From CAWDDA01 sp963813345 (GTDB lineage: Bacteria; Acidobacteriota; Blastocatellia; RBC074): a stretch of 56,969 bases of DNA. The notes under the pieces were generated by a model. The model had not been told where the DNA came from. It was given only the letters and a program-made list of their open reading frames with translations, and ran no database searches. A program made the position numbers and the translations under genes. The DNA lies in the NCBI GenBank assembly GCA_963813345.1, contig CAWEYR010000009.1:1-56969 (forward strand). Reading direction: 5' to 3'. Shown in pieces: positions 55,697-56,969 of the stretch; positions within the stretch are counted from its first letter, which is position 1, and each line of letters opens with the position of its first letter.

Positions 55697-56969
55697 TTAT
55701 CGCGCAGCCATTCGCCGCTCGGGCGTTCGCTTTCCAATACAAAACAGATTCTGACCCGTGCGAATGAATATCTGCCCCTCGGAGATCGCCGGCGAGCTGA
55801 GGCAGTAATCATTGAGTGGATTCTCTGCGAGGACTTCAAACTGAGGTCCTGCTTTGAAGACAGTAGTCAAGCCATCTTCGTTTGTAATGAAGATCTTTCC
55901 GTCAGCAAGGACCGGAGAAGAGCTGTACGTGCCCGGCTTCAGGCGCTTCTCGGAATAGACCTCGGTGCCTGTCTTTGCATCGAGACAGAAGACGACTCCG
56001 GTGTCGCGAACAAGATAAATGTTCTTTCCGTCGATGACCGGAGTTGGAACGTCGGGCCCGTTGGGAAAGGTCATGCGACATGAGTCTTTGTAACATCACC
56101 GCTGCCGTCGGCCTTTACTGCCATATACGGTTTGTACTTGCTTCCGGCAAAGACCATTCCATCGAAGACAACAGGTGAATTCACGATTCGATAATACGGG
56201 TTGTTCTCGGGATTGAGCCCGAAAGCTCTCCACAGTTCTTTCCCGGTTTTGGGTTCATGTCCCGTGATGCAGTCTCCACCGCTGAGAACGATTTGTGTCG
56301 TGTTACCGATGCGAAGGACCGCGGGAGTCACGTAGGAGTCCGGTGATTCCTGTATGGCCGGCGTTGGTCGATCAATCTTCCATTGAGTCTTGCCAGTCTT
56401 GGTGTCGATTCTAAGCAGGTAAGGAATCTGATCCGTTTTCATTCCGTGGAGCACCGGAACAAAGAGCGAATTGTCATAGAGCAGCGGTGAGTTCGCATAA
56501 CCCCAGTTGAGTCCGAACGCACCATATTCCTTCTGAATATCGCGAGCCCACAACTCGTTGCCCTTGAAGTCAAAAGCTTTGAGAACGCCGGTTCCAGTCA
56601 TAACCCAGACGTTGGTGCCATCGGTGACCGGAGAAGGCGACGACATGTTCTGCTTCCTCATCTTGACGTTGCCGCTGCCAAGCAGTTTCTTCCAGACCAC
56701 TGATGCGTCACGACGGTCGATTGCCCACAGATAGAGGTCATCCTTGTCTGCAACGTTGAGAAAGATAAGGTTCCCCCAGATGATCGGGGTGGAGCCGCTC
56801 CAGGCTGGCATTGGCAGTTTCCAGGTTACGTTCTCCTCAGCAGTCCACTTGATCGGCAGGTTCTTTTCGGCGCTCACGCCGTTTAAGGAGGGGCCGCGCC
56901 ATTGCGGCCAGTTTTCAGCGGACGCCACACCAAGCGAAGCAAAGGTGAAAAGTACGATTGCGATTACAA
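55697..56969 (-). CDS. Secreted PQQ-type beta-propeller repeat protein (partial, frameshifted)
   Basis: The gene runs off the right edge of the window: residues VIAIVLFTFASLGVASAENW are the end of a signal peptide whose start lies outside. The mature part begins ENWPQWRGPSLNGVSAEKNL, the usual opening of outer-membrane-assembly-like or pyrrolo-quinoline propellers, and repeats 'VxDGxxV... D.KTG.xxW' blades (e.g. LLRIDTKTGKTQWKI, CLDAKTGTEVYSEK). The frame changes at about 56074, where the family pattern HVAWTFPNGPD needs one more G in the TGG; a contracted GG. About 420 residues are visible. Binding of PQQ is not demonstrated. Confidence 0.87.

Noticed and set aside
1..56969. Insertion sequence or prophage explaining the repeats
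   Set aside because: No transposase, integrase or phage structural gene is visible anywhere in the window.

Overview
This window looks like a chromosomal segment of a member of the Acidobacteriota. The inference rests on the mix of families: a duplicated orphan permease of the ADOP type, two Oar-like TonB-dependent receptors with an N-terminal carboxypeptidase-regulatory domain, an ECF sigma factor overlapping a Ser/Thr kinase with TPRs, a second kinase fused to formylglycine-enzyme-like and PEGA-like domains, and a DUF4331 protein. The moderate base composition fits the Blastocatellia side of the phylum better than the very GC-rich classes, but no rRNA or marker comparison was possible.

Layout. 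1-3724: a heavily broken TonB-dependent receptor. 3814-13307 (mostly minus strand): ECF sigma/kinase pair, a small secreted protein, a metallo-beta-lactamase-fold hydrolase and the large kinase fusion. 13551-15743: RecD2-type helicase. 15730-19611 (minus): TPR lipoprotein, DUF4331 protein and HupE/UreJ-like membrane protein. 19748-36095 (minus): bacilliredoxin followed, reading upstream, by a very long amino-acid supraoperon, serA-hisF-hydrolase-hisIE-trpE-cyclophilin-trpG-trpD-trpC-trpF-trpB-sugar dehydrogenase-trpA-chorismate mutase-aroF-tyrA. 36296-37199 (plus): nuoAB alone. 37340-41682 (minus): rplM-rpsI-rpsB-tsf-pyrH-frr. 42086-46200 (plus): leuS, an LptE-like protein and a Crp/Fnr regulator. 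46501-50573 (minus): ADOP permease and an MFS transporter. 50712-55668 (plus): second TonB-dependent receptor, DUF937 protein, small membrane protein and DinB protein. 55697-56969 (minus): PQQ-type beta-propeller protein, cut by the window edge.

How the genes work together. SerA makes the serine that TrpB condenses with indole. AroF, chorismate mutase and TyrA feed and draw on chorismate, which TrpE/TrpG also use. HisF and HisIE share PRPP chemistry with TrpD. Most neighbours in this block overlap by exactly 4 bases, indicating translational coupling. The ribosomal block couples translation factors to UMP kinase, and a clean promoter (before rplM) and a strong intrinsic terminator (after rpsB) are visible.

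Two features cut across the window. First, about sixteen genes, including leuS, trpE, trpD and trpF, carry frameshifts. Several are contractions of short homopolymers, so consensus errors are the likely cause for most of them. Second, intergenic gaps are filled by several families of imperfect inverted repeats; at least two families recur three or four times with the same architecture.

Candidates for less-described biology are the TPR/DUF4331/HupE cassette, the kinase-FGE-PEGA fusion, the secreted tandem cyclophilin and sugar dehydrogenase embedded in the trp operon, and the interspersed repeat families. No tRNA, rRNA, CRISPR array, transposase or phage gene was recognised.
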